In this document: in pieces, positions 61,720 to 64,000 of the stretch | Layout of the letters: each line of letters opens with the position of its first letter | Position numbering within the stretch: the first letter of the stretch is position 1 | Source of the DNA: Pannonibacter sp051860505 | Lineage (GTDB): Bacteria; Pseudomonadota; Alphaproteobacteria; Rhizobiales; Stappiaceae | Assembly (NCBI RefSeq): GCF_051860505.1 | Contig: NZ_JBHYDX010000020.1 | Coordinates: 1 to 64,000, forward strand | Direction: 5' to 3' | DNA length: 64,000 nucleotides | The notes under the pieces: model-generated | Databases searched by the model: none | What the model was told of the DNA's origin: nothing | The model's input: the letters and a program-made list of their open reading frames with translations, nothing else | Translations under genes and position numbers: made by a program

Positions 61720-61923
61720 ATGATCGAAGAGCGGATCGAGAAGCTGGAAATCGACCTCGCCCACGCCAATCACACGATTGACGAGCTGAATGCCGTTGTC
61801 ATCGAGCAGGGCAAGCAGATCGACCGGCTGACGCGCAAGCTGATGGACATGACCGACCAGATCGAGGAACTGGTGGAAAGCGGCCTGCCGACCCACCGCG
61901 TCGACAAGCCGCCGCATTACTGA
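61720..61923 (+). CDS. slyX: SlyX family protein
   Basis: The 67-residue coiled-coil protein starts MIEERIEKLEIDLAHANHTI and ends LPTHRVDKPPHY, which matches SlyX well, including the PPHY tail. GGGAG precedes the ATG. The function is unknown in any species. Confidence 0.92.
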   Translation: MIEERIEKLEIDLAHANHTIDELNAVVIEQGKQIDRLTRKLMDMTDQIEELVESGLPTHRVDKPPHY

Positions 61924-61977
61924 GCCAGACATTATGGCCCGGATTCAGGCCAGTCTCAGGTCTGTTTCAGGTCTGTT

Positions 61978-62991
61978 TCAGGCAGCCACGAAGCCGTTGA
62001 TCATGGCGGCGATCACGCCAGCCTGGTTTGCCGTCACCTGCAGTGAGGCAAGATTGCGGTTGTAGACCGGGAAACTGCGGAAATAGTCGCGCGGATAATA
62101 CTGGTCCCCGGCCTGGATCATCGGGCCAGTGACCGCCACCCCGTGCAGGCCCGGATAGGAAGCACGCTGCTGGAAAGTGCCGAGCCGGGTGAAGTTCGCC
62201 CAAATCGTGCCACCTGCCACATTGCCCGCCGGACTGGGATAGACTTGCGCCTGATAGTAGGCGCGGAGGTTGTTGACATCGATCAGACTGTGGCCGACAT
62301 GCACATTCGCCCGGTCGTTCGGGATCAGGGCCAGGGCGTTCCCAAAGTTGTTACCGGTCGCCTGCGCCGTGGCAACCTGGTTGGCGGCAATGGGGAAATC
62401 CATCAGGCACAGGGGCCGATAGCGCTTGTTGACATCGCTGCCGAAAAAGGCGCTCTTCCAGCCGGAGCGCTTGAAGGCCCAGAACGTGCCGGCGAGATCA
62501 CCTGCGGTGACATAGACGACGCGGGTCAGGCCGGTCACATTGCTGGCTGCATTGGCATTGACCAGTTCGTCGGTCGTGATCAACTGGGCAACGTTCTGAA
62601 GGGCCGCCAGGGTCTGCGCGAAATCGGTTCCCGAAACTCCCAGCCGCACATAGACATAGTATTTGCTCTTGTAGACCGGGTCAGCCACCGCCTCCCAACT
62701 GCTCGACAGCGCGTTGCGCGGGTTCTGCATATCGCCCAGCAGACCAGCAACCGCGAAATACAGCCGCGTGCCGGCCGTGGTTGCAACAAAGCCATGCTCG
62801 TGCAGCGGCCGCAGCCGCAGCGTGTTGTTGCTGATCGCCGAGCCATAATAGACGCTTGGCATCTGCGCCGGCGTCAAAGCGAGGTGATTGAGATAATCTC
62901 CGGCATCCGCCGCCGGCTCGAGGCGTACCGTGCCGAAACCGGCGTTGTTTGCGTTGATCATCATCAGGCTGGGGTCGTCTTGTGCCGGCAT
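61978..62991 (-). CDS. hypothetical protein, family not recognised
   Basis: The 337-residue protein has no signal peptide or membrane segment. It is rich in Asn, Ala, Tyr and Gly and predicted to be mostly beta and loop. Noticeable segments are MINANNAGFGTVRLEPAADA near the start, 'YYGSAISNNTLRLRPLHEHGF' (about 65-85), and 'VHVGHSLIDVNNLRAYYQAQV'. A short direct repeat (TCAGGTCTGTT, twice in 61957-61978) abuts its stop. The codon use and length support a real gene. I cannot assign a role. Confidence 0.7.
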   Translation of the reverse strand: MPAQDDPSLMMINANNAGFGTVRLEPAADAGDYLNHLALTPAQMPSVYYGSAISNNTLRLRPLHEHGFVATTAGTRLYFAVAGLLGDMQNPRNALSSSWEAVADPVYKSKYYVYVRLGVSGTDFAQTLAALQNVAQLITTDELVNANAASNVTGLTRVVYVTAGDLAGTFWAFKRSGWKSAFFGSDVNKRYRPLCLMDFPIAANQVATAQATGNNFGNALALIPNDRANVHVGHSLIDVNNLRAYYQAQVYPSPAGNVAGGTIWANFTRLGTFQQRASYPGLHGVAVTGPMIQAGDQYYPRDYFRSFPVYNRNLASLQVTANQAGVIAAMINGFVAA

Positions 62992-63102
62992 GGGCGGGTC
63001 CTCATGACTGCGGGAGGTTGCGCCTCCCGATCTGGACAGGGTCATGAGTGGAGACGCGCGTTACGCGCGGCTGTGACGCCATGAAGGCACAAAGCGGACC
63101 GC

Positions 63103-63831
63103 TCAGCCTGGGGCCAATTCCGGGCGCTGCGCTGCAGCCATCACCAACAGGATCACAACCGGCAGCAGCAGGGCCCAGAACCCGAGATGCATCATGCCGA
63201 AGCCGGCCATCAGCCCCCCGCTGACGAAGGCCAGGATGACCTGCGCGTGCTGGATCGCCCGCGCCCGCGCATCGGTGACCTGGTCCGGTGCCGCGGGGGT
63301 TGTCGCGAGCCAGCCGGACACCAGTCCGGCTATCAGCCGCATTGTGTTGCCAGTCATGAAAGTGGTCGGGGCATGGTAGCTTAGCAGCTCGCTCATGATC
63401 ACGTTCTGCAGCGACATGGCGAGGGTCGAGATCACGACAGCAGCGATGGTCGCCATTGCAAGCGGGTGCTCCAGCGGCCCAGCCAGCAGGGCGACCAGCA
63501 TGAAGCAAAGGAGGATCGCCGCCTCCAGCGTCAACAGCGGGGCAAGACGCAGGCGGCCGGCCGCCTTGAGACGAACAACCAGTTCATACCATCCAAGCGT
63601 TGCCGCGAAGAAGGTCGCAAGGACAACGAGTTTCAGCTTTGCATCATCCGGCAAGGTGAAGATTTCCGTGCACAGAACCACAAGCGTACCGGTGACAAAG
63701 GCAGTGAAGGTGTGAAACAGGCCCAGCACGCAGATGACGTCGACATAACAGGCGCAAAACGCCAGCATCATGGCCGCCGGAGGCTTCGCCGGATCAAACA
63801 GCCCAAGCTTGCCCGCCTGTTCACCACCCAT
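63103..63831 (-). CDS. YoaK/DUF1275 family membrane protein
   Basis: The 242-residue protein has about six membrane helices. It has the DUF1275 features FTAFVTGTLVVLCTE, SLQNVIMSELL and the APTTFMTGNTMRLI segment. The function is unknown for the family. It starts at an ATG at 63831 and is the last leftward gene of the window. Confidence 0.88.
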   Translation of the reverse strand: MGGEQAGKLGLFDPAKPPAAMMLAFCACYVDVICVLGLFHTFTAFVTGTLVVLCTEIFTLPDDAKLKLVVLATFFAATLGWYELVVRLKAAGRLRLAPLLTLEAAILLCFMLVALLAGPLEHPLAMATIAAVVISTLAMSLQNVIMSELLSYHAPTTFMTGNTMRLIAGLVSGWLATTPAAPDQVTDARARAIQHAQVILAFVSGGLMAGFGMMHLGFWALLLPVVILLVMAAAQRPELAPG

Positions 63832-63946
63832 GCGCCAGTCCTCCCGCCGGTCGAATTGTCTGAAAGTGGCTTGGCGACGTTAAGGAGTTGTTGACCAGCT
63901 CGGGCAAGGCTCAAGAAAAGCTTGAGGATGTGGCCCGGTGAAGTTC

Positions 63947-63975
63947 TTGACCCAACTCAGTACTCATGGCATAAG
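63947..63975 (+). promoter_or_regulatory. possible rightward promoter near the window edge
   Basis: TTGACC and CATAAG are separated by 17 bases. No gene start is visible before the edge, so this is only suggestive. Confidence 0.3.
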
Positions 63976-64000
63976 CGCCCCATCATCAAGAGTAGGGCTG

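Overview
The window is GC-rich, densely coded DNA with no tRNA, rRNA, insertion sequence, prophage or CRISPR array that I can see. It looks chromosomal and alphaproteobacterial, most likely Hyphomicrobiales (Rhizobiales). The supporting traits are a fused trpE(G) gene behind a rhizobial-type WWW leader peptide, a rhizobial-type porin, phnCDEE transport genes, an ohrR/ohr pair, and intergenic palindromes of the 'GTCATCCCCGC...' type. I cannot name the genus from sequence alone.

Layout. 0-7 kb: smpB and dapA, an alpha/beta hydrolase, a porin, and penicillin-binding protein 1C. 7-14.5 kb: a very large periplasmic alpha-2-macroglobulin paired with pbpC, a solo ParA-type ATPase and an MltB-type lytic transglycosylase. 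14.6-18.9 kb: a phnC-phnD-phnE-phnE phosphonate-type ABC transporter with a possible Pho box. 19.3-29.98 kb: a probable ten-gene operon read leftward from a divergent LysR gene. It holds an aldehyde dehydrogenase, a divergent DapA-superfamily protein, 3-hydroxyanthranilate 3,4-dioxygenase, a complete Liv-type ABC transporter, an aspartate-dehydrogenase-like enzyme and an arylformamidase-like hydrolase. 30.3-38.4 kb: an aerobic 2-aminobenzoyl-CoA (anthranilate) degradation operon, from the FAD monooxygenase/old-yellow-enzyme fusion down to the CoA ligase, with its own MarR regulator. 38.8-41.2 kb: trpE(G), which makes anthranilate, transcribed divergently from that operon and preceded by a Trp attenuator. 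41.3-44.8 kb: a membrane DUF457-type protein, then a divergent pair of a cytosolic SGNH-type hydrolase and a cytosolic trypsin-like protease. 44.8-47.4 kb: Lrp regulator, arginase and ornithine cyclodeaminase. 47.4-52 kb: FkbM methyltransferase, an HxlR-GST-NTF2-tautomerase set and ilvD. 52.3-55.3 kb: a TetR regulon of two flavin oxidoreductases with two identical operators. 55.3-58.4 kb: a small secreted Gly-rich protein, ohrR/ohr and a second MltB. 58.6-61.4 kb: a pair of M16 peptidases, one active and one inactive. 61.7-63.8 kb: slyX, an unrecognised protein and a YoaK-like membrane protein.

How it fits together. From 19 to 41 kb the window is in effect an aminobenzoate island. It encodes uptake, deformylation, 3-hydroxyanthranilate ring cleavage and CoA-dependent anthranilate degradation, and sits beside the gene that synthesises anthranilate. 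The 3-hydroxyanthranilate branch has no recognisable ACMS decarboxylase or 2-aminomuconate deaminase. Instead it has a DapA-like protein with a degenerate active site and an AspDH-like enzyme, which is the best candidate here for undescribed biochemistry. A palindrome resembling the MarR operator recurs upstream of both operons, suggesting joint control.
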